From Microscillaceae bacterium (GTDB taxonomy: Bacteria; Bacteroidota; Bacteroidia; Cytophagales; Microscillaceae), in assembly GCA_011390205.1 (NCBI GenBank), contig JAABSX010000023.1:1-60414 (forward strand): a stretch of 60,414 bases of DNA, read 5' to 3'. The position numbers were made by a program, and so were the translations under genes. This document shows, one piece after another, positions 51,749 through 60,414 of the stretch (position 1 is the stretch's first letter; each line of letters begins with the position of its first letter). Below the pieces are notes generated by a model. That model saw only the letters and a program-made list of their open reading frames with translations. It was not told the origin of the DNA and made no database searches.

Positions 51749-54016
51749 ATGGCTTTTGATATAGAAATGATAAAATCGGTCTATACTCGTATGGGAGACC
51801 GTATCAACAAGGCTCGCCAAGTAGTAGGCAGACCTCTGACACTTGCAGAAAAAATTTTATACGCCCACTTATTTGAGGGTATGCCCACCGAAGCCTATAC
51901 AAGAGGCAAAGATTATGTGGATTTTGCCCCTGACCGTGTAGCAATGCAAGATGCAACCGCTCAAATGGCTTTGCTACAGTTTATGCAAGCTGGCCGCCCA
52001 CAAGCTGCCGTGCCTAGCACGGTTCACTGTGATCACCTCATCCAAGCTAAAGTAGGTGCAAAGCAAGATTTAGCCACTGCCAACTCCTCCAACAAAGAAG
52101 TATATGATTTCCTATCTTCTGTTTCTAACAAATACGGCATCGGATTCTGGAAAGCAGGCGCAGGCATTATTCACCAAGTAGTGCTTGAAAATTATGCCTT
52201 CCCTGGTGGAATGATGATAGGTACTGACTCTCACACGCCCAATGCTGGCGGCTTAGGGATGATTGCCATCGGTGTAGGCGGGGCTGATGCCTGTGATGTA
52301 ATGGCGGGCTTGGCCTGGGAGCTTAAATTCCCTAAACTCATCGGTGTAAAACTTACTGGAAAACTGAGTGGCTGGACTTCTGCCAAGGATGTCATTCTCA
52401 AAGTAGCAGGTATTTTGACCGTTTCTGGTGGTACAGATGCCATCGTAGAATATTTTGGAGAAGGTGCAGACTCTCTCTCTGCCACAGGCAAAGGAACTAT
52501 CTGTAATATGGGTGCTGAAATCGGTGCAACTACCTCTGTATTTGCCTATGGTGCTTCTATCCGTGATTACCTTGTCTCTACAAGCCGCCAAGATGTAGCT
52601 GACCTCGCAGACGCTCACATTGATAATCTGCGTGCTGACAATGAAGTGTATGAAAATCCTGAAAAATACTATGACCAAGTAGTAGAAATCAACCTTTCGG
52701 AGCTTGAGCCACACGTCAATGGCCCTTTTACCCCTGATTTGGCTTGGCCCATCTCTAAATTTGCGCAAGCTGTCAGAGACAATAACTATCCGCCTGTGCT
52801 AGAAGTAGGTCTGATTGGCTCTTGTACCAACTCTAGTTATGAAGATTTGACCCGTGCCGCTTCACTTGCCAAGCAAGCCGTAGATAAAAACCTCAAAGCC
52901 AAAGCAGAGTTTACCATTACTCCAGGCTCTGAGATGGTTCGTTTTACAGCAGAAAGAGATGGTATCTTAGACACTTTTGACCAAATGGGGGGGGTAGTGC
53001 TTGCCAATGCTTGTGGCCCTTGTATCGGTCAGTGGGCTAGACACATGGATGACCCCACTCGCCCTAACTCTATCATTACTTCTTTTAACCGTAACTTTGC
53101 CAAAAGAAATGACGGAAACTCGGCTACACACGCCTTCGTAGCTTCTCCCGAAATCGTAACGGCATTCGCCATTGCTGGTGATTTGACTTTTAACCCGCTT
53201 ACAGATACCCTCACCAACGAAAAAGGAGAGCAGGTAAAACTAGATGAGCCAGAAGGCTTGATGGCACCCCCCAAAGGATATGCCGTAGAAGATGCAGGCT
53301 ACCAAGCACCAGCCGAAGACGGCAGCACAGTACAGGTAAAAGTAAATACAGACTCTGACCGTCTGCAGCTTTTAGCTCCATTCAAACCTTGGGAAGGTGC
53401 TGACCTTACAGGACTGAAGCTACTCATCAAAGCCAAAGGAAAATGTACTACTGACCATATCTCTATGGCGGGCCCTTGGCTGAAATTCAGAGGGCATTTA
53501 GACAATATCTCTAACAATATGCTCATTGGTGCAGTCAACTACTTCAATGGAAACAAAACCAACTCCGTCAAAAACCAACTGACAGGTGAGTATGGTGAAG
53601 TGCCTGCCGTGCAGCGTGATTACAAAGCTAAAGGAATTGGCTCTATCGTAGTGGGTGATCACAACTATGGTGAAGGTTCTTCTCGTGAGCATGCAGCCAT
53701 GGAGCCTCGTTTCTTGGGCGTTCGTGTGATTTTGGTGAAATCTTTTGCCCGTATCCACGAAACAAACCTTAAAAAACAAGGGATGCTAGGCATCACTTTC
53801 ATCAATAATGAAGACTACGACAAAATACAAGAGGATGACAGCATAGACATCATCGGATTGACTGAGTTTGCCCCTGGTAAAAACTTGAAAGTCGTCTTGA
53901 ACCACGCCGATGGCTCTAAAGAGGATTTTGAAGTAAAACATACCTACAATGAGCAGCAAATAGAATGGTTTAAAGCTGGTTCGGCACTAAACTTAATCGC
54001 AGCCAAAAGCAAGTAG
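51749..54016 (+). CDS. acnA: Aconitate hydratase
   Basis: A 755-aa TCA-cycle enzyme interconverting citrate and isocitrate with a 4Fe-4S cluster. Cluster cysteines are in [10 protein letters not shown] (about 359) and [10 protein letters not shown] (about 421 and 424). Other conserved blocks are [60 protein letters not shown] and [13 protein letters not shown]. The length and domain order match the mitochondrial-type aconitase common in Bacteroidota. A strong terminator follows. Confidence 0.97.
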   Translation: MAFDIEMIKSVYTRMGDRINKARQVVGRPLTLAEKILYAHLFEGMPTEAYTRGKDYVDFAPDRVAMQDATAQMALLQFMQAGRPQAAVPSTVHCDHLIQAKVGAKQDLATANSSNKEVYDFLSSVSNKYGIGFWKAGAGIIHQVVLENYAFPGGMMIGTDSHTPNAGGLGMIAIGVGGADACDVMAGLAWELKFPKLIGVKLTGKLSGWTSAKDVILKVAGILTVSGGTDAIVEYFGEGADSLSATGKGTICNMGAEIGATTSVFAYGASIRDYLVSTSRQDVADLADAHIDNLRADNEVYENPEKYYDQVVEINLSELEPHVNGPFTPDLAWPISKFAQAVRDNNYPPVLEVGLIGSCTNSSYEDLTRAASLAKQAVDKNLKAKAEFTITPGSEMVRFTAERDGILDTFDQMGGVVLANACGPCIGQWARHMDDPTRPNSIITSFNRNFAKRNDGNSATHAFVASPEIVTAFAIAGDLTFNPLTDTLTNEKGEQVKLDEPEGLMAPPKGYAVEDAGYQAPAEDGSTVQVKVNTDSDRLQLLAPFKPWEGADLTGLKLLIKAKGKCTTDHISMAGPWLKFRGHLDNISNNMLIGAVNYFNGNKTNSVKNQLTGEYGEVPAVQRDYKAKGIGSIVVGDHNYGEGSSREHAAMEPRFLGVRVILVKSFARIHETNLKKQGMLGITFINNEDYDKIQEDDSIDIIGLTEFAPGKNLKVVLNHADGSKEDFEVKHTYNEQQIEWFKAGSALNLIAAKSK

Positions 54017-54046
54017 TTTTAATCTTAAAAAGAACATAGATTCTTG

Positions 54047-54081
54047 ACCGACACAAGCTTAGGTTTGTGTCGGTTTTTTTG
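54047..54081 (+). terminator. Terminator after aconitase
   Basis: Perfect 10-base arms (54047-54056 and 54065-54074) and a T run begin 30 bases past the stop. Confidence 0.9.
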
Positions 54082-54090
54082 TGCCATTGC

Positions 54091-54582
54091 TTACAAATCA
54101 TCAAATACGCCTGTCTGCTTGGCAATATCAAGCAAATACCAGTGCTGGGCGTGTTGAGTGATGATAAGGGTAAACGTTTGGGATTTGCTGCCATATTGAG
54201 AGATGACATCTAGCCCATACAATCCTCCTTGCGCTGTGGGGATTTCTTGCAAGGCAGTTTCTTGAAATTTGAGCTGGTTTCTGCTGATTTTATAAAAGTC
54301 GGCTTCTTCTTTTAAAATAGCCCATTTTGATTTGAGCCTTTTTTCTACTACTTTTTTAAGTTGATTGAGTTCAGCTTTTGATTTTCCTTTGGCCTCCTCA
54401 GGAGCAATTTTTGGGTAAAGCTCTACAGGAACAAAGACGGTTTTTAACTTCTTAAAATCTTGCTTTTGGAATGCTTCGAGAAACAAACGACCCAAGACAT
54501 TTTCGTTTTCTAGCCCAGTTTGTGCTTGGGTAGAGAGTCCGAAAAATAAGCCCAGCATAAAAACTATATATTTTTTAATCAT
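54091..54582 (-). CDS. Unknown exported protein, 163 aa
   Basis: The start ATG 54582 (MIKKYIVFMLGLFFGLSTQAQ) gives a clean signal peptide, so the upstream frame start at 54624, which runs through a hairpin, is not used. The mature protein has ENENVLGRLFLEAFQKQDFKKLKTVFVP and a strand-rich end YGLDVISQYGSKSQTFTLIITQHAQHWYLLDIAKQ, reminiscent of small NTF2-like exported domains. No family is identified. It lies downstream of nhaA on the same strand. Confidence 0.65.
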   Translation of the reverse strand: MIKKYIVFMLGLFFGLSTQAQTGLENENVLGRLFLEAFQKQDFKKLKTVFVPVELYPKIAPEEAKGKSKAELNQLKKVVEKRLKSKWAILKEEADFYKISRNQLKFQETALQEIPTAQGGLYGLDVISQYGSKSQTFTLIITQHAQHWYLLDIAKQTGVFDDL

Positions 54583-54600
54583 ATTTTTATATATAAATGG

Positions 54601-54624
54601 GTGTTTTGTGAAGACACAAAACAC
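54601..54624. repeat. Perfect 10-bp inverted repeat upstream of the unknown exported gene
   Basis: Exact arms 54601-54610 and 54615-54624 enclose a 4-base loop, 36 bases past the nhaA stop and 19 bases before the ATG at 54582. There is no T run. It may act as an operator or a transcript-end hairpin. Confidence 0.45.
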
Positions 54625-54659
54625 AGACAGAAGACTCTTGGAGTATCTTATCGTGTATT

Positions 54660-56033
54660 CTAAGCCTCTACAGGGGCTGCCTCTATTTTCACATCATCAT
54701 CAAGAGATTCAGTGTCTTCGGGTGGTAAAGACAGGTGCAGCGTCAGAAAGCCTAAAAGACCTGCCACCAGAGATGCCAAAAGTATAGCTATCTTGGCCTG
54801 CACGATTTGCGCAGGATTTTCGAATGCTAGAGAAGTAATGAAAAGTGACATGGTGAAGCCAATGGCAGCAAGCATGGCTACTCCTAATAATTGGACATAG
54901 CTCATGTTTGAGGGCAGCTTCACGATGCCTGTTTTATTAAAAATAAACACAAATCCGACAATGCCCACAGTCTTGCCTAGCAGTAAGCCTAGCATAATGC
55001 CTAAGGGGATAGGGCTACTTAATGCACTCAAAGTAATATTACCCAGAGAAACCCCTGCATTTGCCAGTGCAAAAACGGGCATTACCACAAATGCCACCAC
55101 ATTGTGCATGGAGTGTTCTAGCCTTTGAAGTGGAGGAATGACTGAGTCTGTTGTGATTTTGATGTCATCCAAAATTTCTTGCATATCAGGGCTAATCATT
55201 GAGCTGGAGGTAGGAGGAGATTTTTCAAACTTTTGTAACAGATTTCCCATTTTCTGACTGTATCTCTCCTGAGATATACGGACGGATGAGGGGATGGTAA
55301 AAGCAGCAAGGACTGCCGCAATGGTGGCGTGCACTCCAGAAAGTAAAAATGCTAGCCAAACCCCACCGATGCCTAGCACACCATATATAAGCACATTGCG
55401 AACTCCCAAGCGGTTGGCGGCAATCATCAGGCCAAGAAACAACATCCCAATGCCAAGATTGCTGAGTGAAATCTCAGAGGTATAAAACAATGCAATTACG
55501 AGCACAGCTCCCAAATCATCAATAATGGCAAGAGCTGTCAAGAAAATTTTTAAGGAAAGAGGCACTCGCTTGCCCAGAAGAGAAAGCACCCCCAGCGCAA
55601 AAGCAATGTCAGTAGCCATGGGAATCCCCCAGCCTGAAGCGGCATCCGTACCCATATTAAAATACCAGTAAATTGCCGCAGGAGTAAGCATACCGCCCAA
55701 GCCAGCAAATATTGGCAACAGGGCTTTGCGTGGGTTAGAAAGCTCACCCTCTAGTATTTCTCGCTTCAGCTCTAAGCCCACCACAAAAAAGAACATAGAC
55801 ATCAGTCCGTCATTTATCCAATAAATGAGCGGTTTGTTTACTTTGAAGCTTTCAAAACCAATGCTAAACTTCATAGCCCAGACACTGTCGAGAAAAGTAG
55901 CGGCAGATGTGTTAGCTAAAATCAAAGATAAAAGTGCAGTAATAAAAAGCACGATACCACTTGATGAAGAACTGCTCATGAAATGCTTTATCGGGTTTCT
56001 TATCCGATCGATGGGCGTTTTAGCTATGTCCAT
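54660..56033 (-). CDS. nhaA: Na+/H+ antiporter NhaA
   Basis: A 457-aa inner-membrane antiporter with about 12 TM helices that exports Na+ in exchange for protons. The N-terminal region has the conserved DGLMSMFFFVVGLELKREILEGEL, WGIPMATDIAFALGVL (D142) and ALAIIDDLGAVLVIALFYT with the ion-binding pair D172/D173. The later FALANAGVSLG and LLLGKTVGI match the Lys/Asn helix region. A central insert (PTSSSMISPDMQEILDD, about 270-290) and a short acidic tail make it longer than the E. coli protein. Confidence 0.95.
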   Translation of the reverse strand: MDIAKTPIDRIRNPIKHFMSSSSSSGIVLFITALLSLILANTSAATFLDSVWAMKFSIGFESFKVNKPLIYWINDGLMSMFFFVVGLELKREILEGELSNPRKALLPIFAGLGGMLTPAAIYWYFNMGTDAASGWGIPMATDIAFALGVLSLLGKRVPLSLKIFLTALAIIDDLGAVLVIALFYTSEISLSNLGIGMLFLGLMIAANRLGVRNVLIYGVLGIGGVWLAFLLSGVHATIAAVLAAFTIPSSVRISQERYSQKMGNLLQKFEKSPPTSSSMISPDMQEILDDIKITTDSVIPPLQRLEHSMHNVVAFVVMPVFALANAGVSLGNITLSALSSPIPLGIMLGLLLGKTVGIVGFVFIFNKTGIVKLPSNMSYVQLLGVAMLAAIGFTMSLFITSLAFENPAQIVQAKIAILLASLVAGLLGFLTLHLSLPPEDTESLDDDVKIEAAPVEA

Positions 56034-56369
56034 ATTTTTTTGATAAAATAATTTGTACTTAATTTATTTTTCAAAGAATAGTAAATTGATACAACATAAT
56101 AGTAATACTATTGTTTGGTAAGACTCAAGATAATTTTGCCAAATACTCCCACAACAAATGGTTTATGACCTAGGCTATATAAAAAGGTGACGCACGAAGC
56201 TCATTCTACTGTTTGCGTCTTCACAAAAGAGTTGTATTGGTCAGTGATAGATATTGAGGAATGAAAACCTGTTTTTGGAGTGTTTTCAAGTATTATTTGG
56301 TACTGACTTATTTCCGAGCAGACAATTTTTGTCTTTGCTTTGTCTGCACGGGTATAGGAAAAAAAGAAA
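56034..56369. other. Intergenic region, nothing recognised
   Basis: AT-rich sequence between nhaA and the mini-gene, both on the minus strand. No conserved frame or clear hairpin was found. Confidence 0.5.
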
Positions 56370-56546
56370 TTAGGCTTCTTTTGCTTTCAAGGCATCTATT
56401 TTTTTAAGAATTTCTTCGGCTTCGGCAGTTTTCATATCTGCTGCCTTGCGGTCTTTTTGAGAAAGCTGGTGTGCTTCACTCATCATCTTTTGGTATTGCT
56501 CATTGAGCTTCTCTATTTCTGATTTTTTTTTGAATAATCCAAACAT
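56370..56546 (-). CDS. Lacal_2735-type small protein, 58 aa
   Basis: Read leftwards from ATG 56546 (stop TAA at 56370-56372). The protein begins MFGLFKKKSEIEKLNEQYQ and continues MMSEAHQLSQKDRKAADMK to a final DALKAKEA. This matches the small conserved Bacteroidota family Lacal_2735 (DUF6435). It is almost entirely helical and highly charged, with no known function. The short aromatic N-terminus could contact a membrane. Confidence 0.85.
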   Translation of the reverse strand: MFGLFKKKSEIEKLNEQYQKMMSEAHQLSQKDRKAADMKTAEAEEILKKIDALKAKEA

Positions 56547-56784
56547 AATTTCTTTTTTTTTAAGGTTTATAAAGATAACCTTTTATAGGCGGATATGTTC
56601 CTAAATAATTTTGAGTAATTAGGGTATAAAAATTAATTCTGATTATTTTTTACGTAATGTACTGAAAATTAGCACTTTAGTATATTAATAAATTGGCACA
56701 TTCACATATGTTTTTGAATCCACTAATTTTAGATTATATTTAACTCAGATTTTAAATATTGTGTATTTACTTTAGACTTTGAAT

Positions 56785-57774
56785 ATGTCATCTACTACCC
56801 ACAAAGAAGTTTTTGAAGCCATCAATCAGGCCTATGAGGTTTTTGAAAACTTTTCATCTGAGCAAGCACAGATTATCGAGACTGAAAAAATAAAGGGCAA
56901 GCATACTCCTGGTGAATGGCTCGCAGTCGTTTCGGATTTGATGAGATATGACCAAATGCGTGATGACATAATGATTAAAAAAAAAGGAGCCTCCTGGAGA
57001 AACCTTAGCCAGAATATTGGCTGTTTTGGCATTGCAGTATTTATCGTGGCTTTAGTAATTTTAGAAGCCATTTTAGAACTAAGTATTTCTGCCCAGTATT
57101 ATGTAGGTTTTTTAGTGATTGTAATTGCTAGTTCGGTTTTACACAGAATTAGTCCACAGGGAAGGCTTTTCGCAGAGATGGGAGCCAAACTCAAAAAATT
57201 AGAAAAAATAAATCTACCCAATTTTTTCCGTGAGATTGTTGTCCCGATTCTTGTAATTTTAAGAGAAGAAATAAAACCTAATCATCCTCTTTTATTAGAA
57301 GTTTACCTAGACAAACCTACTTTCTTGGATAGAGAAGATATACTCAAAGTAGGTTATCTTACCCCAACCAATTATCGACTGAGAAGCACAAAACAATCCG
57401 AACATGTCTGGTTTAAATTTTCGGCTAGGCTGCATGATGGTTCAGCCATTAGATGCGAAGTAAGCCACATCGCAGGGGAGCGATACTTTGTGAAATACAA
57501 ACGCAAAGGAAATAAAACAAAATACAAATACAATATCAAACTCACACATGATATTCGTTTGGTGCTGCCCAAGGCCAGATATAAATACACTCCGACAAGC
57601 AATATGCCTATTTTGCATACACAAACAGACACAAGCCATGTGTTCCGTCTCAAATCGCATCAAAAAATCAAGGGAATAAGCATGATTTCTGGAGATAATC
57701 TCCCTTCTTCCCTTGAAATGATTTTAGGATATGTCAAAAATATATACAACCAAATAACACCTGTGGAGGCCTAA
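56785..57774 (+). CDS. Unknown two-TM protein, 329 aa
   Basis: The ATG at 56785 (MSSTTHKEVFEAINQ) is preferred to a TTG six bases earlier. The protein has a helical N-terminus, two hydrophobic segments (IGCFGIAVFIVALVILEAIL and ISAQYYVGFLVIVIASSVL, about 78-115), then a soluble domain of about 200 residues with many strands (VGYLTPTNYRLRSTKQ, WFKFSARLHDGSAIRCEVSHI, KTKYKYNIKLTHDIRLVL). I do not recognise it. It ends two bases before the methyltransferase gene, so the two are translated together. Confidence 0.65.
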   Translation: MSSTTHKEVFEAINQAYEVFENFSSEQAQIIETEKIKGKHTPGEWLAVVSDLMRYDQMRDDIMIKKKGASWRNLSQNIGCFGIAVFIVALVILEAILELSISAQYYVGFLVIVIASSVLHRISPQGRLFAEMGAKLKKLEKINLPNFFREIVVPILVILREEIKPNHPLLLEVYLDKPTFLDREDILKVGYLTPTNYRLRSTKQSEHVWFKFSARLHDGSAIRCEVSHIAGERYFVKYKRKGNKTKYKYNIKLTHDIRLVLPKARYKYTPTSNMPILHTQTDTSHVFRLKSHQKIKGISMISGDNLPSSLEMILGYVKNIYNQITPVEA

Positions 57775-57776
57775 AA

Positions 57777-58970
57777 ATGAATGCCTATCTTCGTAAAAAA
57801 GAAGTCCAAGACTTTATAGAAATTCATCTTAAAAGTAACCTGAGCGAAATTGCTTTTCAAAAAAATCCATTTCCCGAAATCCCATTTCCCGAAATTATTA
57901 CACAAATAGAAGCACTCAGAAAAGCACAATCAAAAATACCTGAGTGGGCAAAATCAAAGGGCATTCTCTACCCCAAAACTTCTCTTGAGCAGAGCTCTTC
58001 CGAAGCTACTGCCCTGCTCAAAAGCCAGCTCTTGCAAGAAAAAAAACAAATCATAGATCTTACAGGAGGCTTAGGCGTAGATACCTATTTTTTTGCAAAA
58101 CAAGCCCAATCTGTTACTCATCTAGAGCCTAACCCAATACTCCACCAACTTAGCAAAGATAACTTTAAGATATTAGGTGTTCAGAATGTGCAATTTCTCA
58201 ACCAAAAAGCCGAAGATTTTCTAAGAAGCAACTGGCAAGCCGATGCAGTTTACCTAGACCCTTCTCGCCGAGATTCACAACAAAATAGAGTACACTTTCT
58301 TGAAGATTGTGAACCCAATATCATAGAAATTTCACACCTAATTTTTAAAAAATGCCCTACTGTCTTGCTCAAAGCTGCCCCTATGCTAGATATCAAGAGA
58401 GCTATCACACAGCTAAAACATGTTCAAAAAACATGGATAGTCGCCATTGATAATGAAGTCAAAGAGCTTCTTTTTAAGATAGGAAAAGATTCTATAACAA
58501 GCTTGGATATAGAAACAATTAATATCCAAGCAAATCAAGTTGCTAGATTTTGCTTTAATCTAAATCATGAATCTGAAACTCAAGCTGATTATACCCAGCC
58601 TCAAAAATACCTAATAGAGCCCAACCGAGCCATCTTAAAAGCAGGAGCTTTCAATACATTTGCAAAAGAGTTTGGCTTTCAAAAACTGCACCCACACACA
58701 CATCTTTATACTTGTACTGAACTACCTTTACCCATAGAGCAAATCCCAGGACGTGTTTTTGAAGTCTTATCACACTGTCATTATCGCAAAAAAGAAGTAA
58801 CAAAAACTTTAAAAAGTAAGAAAGTAAATATTGCTACTCGTAACTTTCCTGATTCTCCCGAACTGATGTACAAAAAACTAGGTCTGCAAGCTGGTGGAGA
58901 TACCTATCTGTGGGGAATCAAAGATAGCAAAAATCAGGTAGGTATCTTGATTACCCAAAAAGCAAGCTGA
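57777..58970 (+). CDS. Class I SAM methyltransferase with THUMP-like C-domain
   Basis: A 397-aa protein of the THUMP-like/PG_1098 ferredoxin-like type. Motif I is IIDLTGGLGVDTYFFAKQA, an acidic VTHLEPNP follows, and AVYLDPSRRD (catalytic-site-like D-P-S-R) is about 155-165. The C-terminal THUMP-like domain includes YLIEPNRAILKAGAFNTFAKE, ELPLPIEQIPGRVFEVL and the tail NIATRNFPDSPELMYKKLGL. It may methylate RNA, but the target is unknown. A 15-bp tandem duplication near 57867-57896 adds a second PFPEI. Overlapping context with the upstream gene suggests one transcript. Confidence 0.82.
   Translation: MNAYLRKKEVQDFIEIHLKSNLSEIAFQKNPFPEIPFPEIITQIEALRKAQSKIPEWAKSKGILYPKTSLEQSSSEATALLKSQLLQEKKQIIDLTGGLGVDTYFFAKQAQSVTHLEPNPILHQLSKDNFKILGVQNVQFLNQKAEDFLRSNWQADAVYLDPSRRDSQQNRVHFLEDCEPNIIEISHLIFKKCPTVLLKAAPMLDIKRAITQLKHVQKTWIVAIDNEVKELLFKIGKDSITSLDIETINIQANQVARFCFNLNHESETQADYTQPQKYLIEPNRAILKAGAFNTFAKEFGFQKLHPHTHLYTCTELPLPIEQIPGRVFEVLSHCHYRKKEVTKTLKSKKVNIATRNFPDSPELMYKKLGLQAGGDTYLWGIKDSKNQVGILITQKAS
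57867..57896 (+). repeat. 15-bp tandem duplication in the methyltransferase gene
   Basis: CCATTTCCCGAAAT recurs after one base (57867-57880 and 57882-57895). It is in frame and encodes PFPEI twice. Confidence 0.7.
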
Positions 58971-59039
58971 TTACTTATAGGCGAGATTATACCACTCTTT
59001 CTAGTTTTAATACAACATAATTAGTATCCAAGCCAATTG

Positions 59040-59183
59040 AATATTGCTACCCGTAACTTTCCTGATTCTCCCGAGATGATGTACAAAAAAAATGGATTAA
59101 AATCAGGTGGAAATATCTATTTGTGGGGAATCAAAAACACAGACGAACAACTTTTGCTCCTCATCACACAGAAAGTAAGCTAA
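59040..59183 (+). pseudogene. Duplicated 3' tail of the THUMP-like methyltransferase gene
   Basis: These 48 codons read NIATRNFPDSPEMMYKKNG then LKSGGNIYLWGIKNTDEQ and end LLLITQKVS before a stop. They align codon for codon with the last 48 codons of the intact gene (58827-58970). The first 50 bases are almost identical, but the rest differs considerably. It has no start of its own gene body upstream and lies 70 bases after the intact copy, so it is a leftover fragment. Confidence 0.8.
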
Positions 59184-59289
59184 AATATTATTGTCATGTA
59201 AGTACTATCTCGTTTTAGTACAAAAAACTATTCCAATATGTAATAAGTTTGCCTATTGTTGTAGAACATCACCTGTTAAAAAAGATAAC

Positions 59290-59868
59290 ATGTTTATAAT
59301 CGGAAATACTTATATCAGCGAAGACATTGTAGAAGAGTTTTTTGTATGTGATTTGGATAAATGCCGGGGAGCTTGCTGTGTAGAAGGCGACCTAGGCGCT
59401 CCACTTGAAGAAAATGAACTAGCTACGATGGACAGCATTTTAGAAAAAGTCAAACCTTATCTTAGCCGAAAAGGACTTGCCGAACTAGAAAAACAAGGCG
59501 CTTACATCTTAGATGAAGACGGCGACTACTCAACTCCTACCATCAATCATAAAGAGTGTGTCTATGCCTACTATGACCGAAAAGGAATCTTAAAATGTGG
59601 TATAGAAGCTGCTTACAACGATGGCAAAATTGATTTTCAAAAACCTATTTCTTGCCACCTTTACCCCATCCGTATTAGTAAATTAAGTGATGAAGAAGCG
59701 CTGAATTATAGTCGCTGGCACATCTGTAGCCCTGCCTGCAAACTAGGTCAATCTCTGGCAGTACCTATCTATAAATTCTTGAAAAATCCACTTATCCGAA
59801 AATATGGCGAAGAATGGTATGCCGAGTTAGAAAGACAGATAGAAGAAAGAGACACAAAAGGTAGATAA
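59290..59868 (+). CDS. DUF3109 cysteine-rich protein
   Basis: A 192-aa protein; ATG 59290 (MFIIGNTYISEDIVEEFF) is chosen because the family begins there and the frame upstream is unrelated. It has the DUF3109 cysteine pattern: CDLDKCRGACCVEGD, later ECVYAYYDRKGILKCG, SCHLYPIRI and HICSPACKLG. These cysteines probably bind an Fe-S cluster or zinc. The function is unknown. It precedes valS by 176 bases with a terminator between. Confidence 0.88.
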   Translation: MFIIGNTYISEDIVEEFFVCDLDKCRGACCVEGDLGAPLEENELATMDSILEKVKPYLSRKGLAELEKQGAYILDEDGDYSTPTINHKECVYAYYDRKGILKCGIEAAYNDGKIDFQKPISCHLYPIRISKLSDEEALNYSRWHICSPACKLGQSLAVPIYKFLKNPLIRKYGEEWYAELERQIEERDTKGR

Positions 59869-59972
59869 CTTAGGTTATTTTCTAGATCGAGAAGATAACC
59901 CAGTATTTACGGTCATTCTGATAAACACTTCAAACATTTTTTCCTTCCCAATAAGATTTTATGTATTTTTGA

Positions 59973-60012
59973 AGCCCTAAGCTTTTTATAAAAAAGGTCT
60001 AGGGCTTTTTTA
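59973..60012 (+). terminator. Terminator after the DUF3109 gene
   Basis: Seven-base arms (59973-59979 and 60000-60006) with additional inner A/T pairing and a T run lie about 105 bases past the DUF3109 stop. Confidence 0.7.
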
Positions 60013-60044
60013 ATTGGAAATAAGGAAACAGAAATATATACTCA

Positions 60045-60414
60045 ATGGAAATCTCTACAAAATACGACCCCAAAGACATTGAAAGCAAATGGTATGACTA
60101 TTGGCTCGAACATAAATTTTTTGCCTCCAAAAAAGACGAAAGCAAAGAACCTTTTACCATCGTAATCCCTCCGCCCAATGTAACGGGGGTGCTACACATG
60201 GGGCATATTCTGAACAATACCATTCAAGATATTTTGATTCGCAAAGCCCGCATGGAAGGCAAAAATGCCTGCTGGGTGCCTGGAACTGACCACGCCTCCA
60301 TCGCTACAGAAGCCAAAGTAGTGAAAATGCTCCGTGATAAGGGTATCAAAAAATCAGACATTGGAAGAGAAGAATTTCTGAAATACGCATGGGAATGGAA
60401 AGAAAAATATGGCG
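60045..60414 (+). CDS. valS: Valine--tRNA ligase, 5' part only
   Basis: The frame opens at ATG 60045 ([20 protein letters not shown]) and runs off the window. It shows the class I synthetase opening [20 protein letters not shown] with the HIGH motif as HMGH, and [17 protein letters not shown], diagnostic for ValRS. About 123 codons of an expected 870 are present. Confidence 0.95.
   Translation, partial: MEISTKYDPKDIESKWYDYWLEHKFFASKKDESKEPFTIVIPPPNVTGVLHMGHILNNTIQDILIRKARMEGKNACWVPGTDHASIATEAKVVKMLRDKGIKKSDIGREEFLKYAWEWKEKYG

Overview
The window comes from a Bacteroidota chromosome, most likely of the Cytophagales type. Evidence for this is a PorQ-type type IX secretion component, a GldM-like domain protein, OmpA with thrombospondin type-3 repeats, a Lacal_2735-type mini-protein, a SiaB/SiaC switch, a 7TM-DISM histidine kinase, and upstream boxes of the Bacteroidota form TTTG / TAnnTTTG. 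The DNA is AT-rich. I see no rRNA, tRNA, CRISPR array, prophage or intact insertion sequence.

Layout. 1-7.5 kb: a truncated delta-60 repeat surface protein, ispE, a quinone oxidoreductase with an NTF2-like partner, a DUF4382 lipoprotein, an orphan EboE and PorQ. 7.6-10.5 kb: a single-chain type IIL-like restriction-modification enzyme with a compositionally distinct specificity segment. 10.7-20 kb: a double-FHA ABCG-type transporter, a VanX-like dipeptidase, a helical exported protein, CrcB, a GNAT enzyme, a lipoprotein 5'-nucleotidase and OmpA. 20-28 kb: a small protein resembling a degenerate piece of SecA, several unknowns, an LRR protein, a short-chain dehydrogenase, pgi, a thioesterase and a GldM-like protein. 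28-38 kb: an IS110 transposase remnant flanked by interspersed repeats, a histidine kinase, a possible nuclease, an SNase, an EEP-family enzyme, a GDSL esterase, an unusual amidohydrolase, a substrate-binding/permease fusion and a peroxiredoxin. 38.6-44.5 kb: a minus-strand run of MoxR ATPase, two parvulin-type chaperones, a lipoprotein and menD. 44.7-51.6 kb: a signalling block of SiaB kinase, SiaC, a coiled-coil membrane protein, a WG-repeat lipoprotein, a 7TM histidine kinase and a TPR/PP2C phosphatase. 51.7-60.4 kb: aconitase, nhaA, the Lacal_2735-type mini-gene, a two-TM unknown, a THUMP-like methyltransferase with a duplicated 3' tail, DUF3109 and the start of valS.

Most of the window is ordinary core genome. 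The parts worth a second look are the SecA-derived mini-protein, the Sia-type partner-switch block with a heptad-repeat membrane protein, the binding-protein/permease fusion with no ATPase beside it, the mosaic restriction enzyme, the amidohydrolase lacking its usual metal ligands, and the methyltransferase tail left behind downstream of the intact gene. I found no system that I can defend as wholly new.
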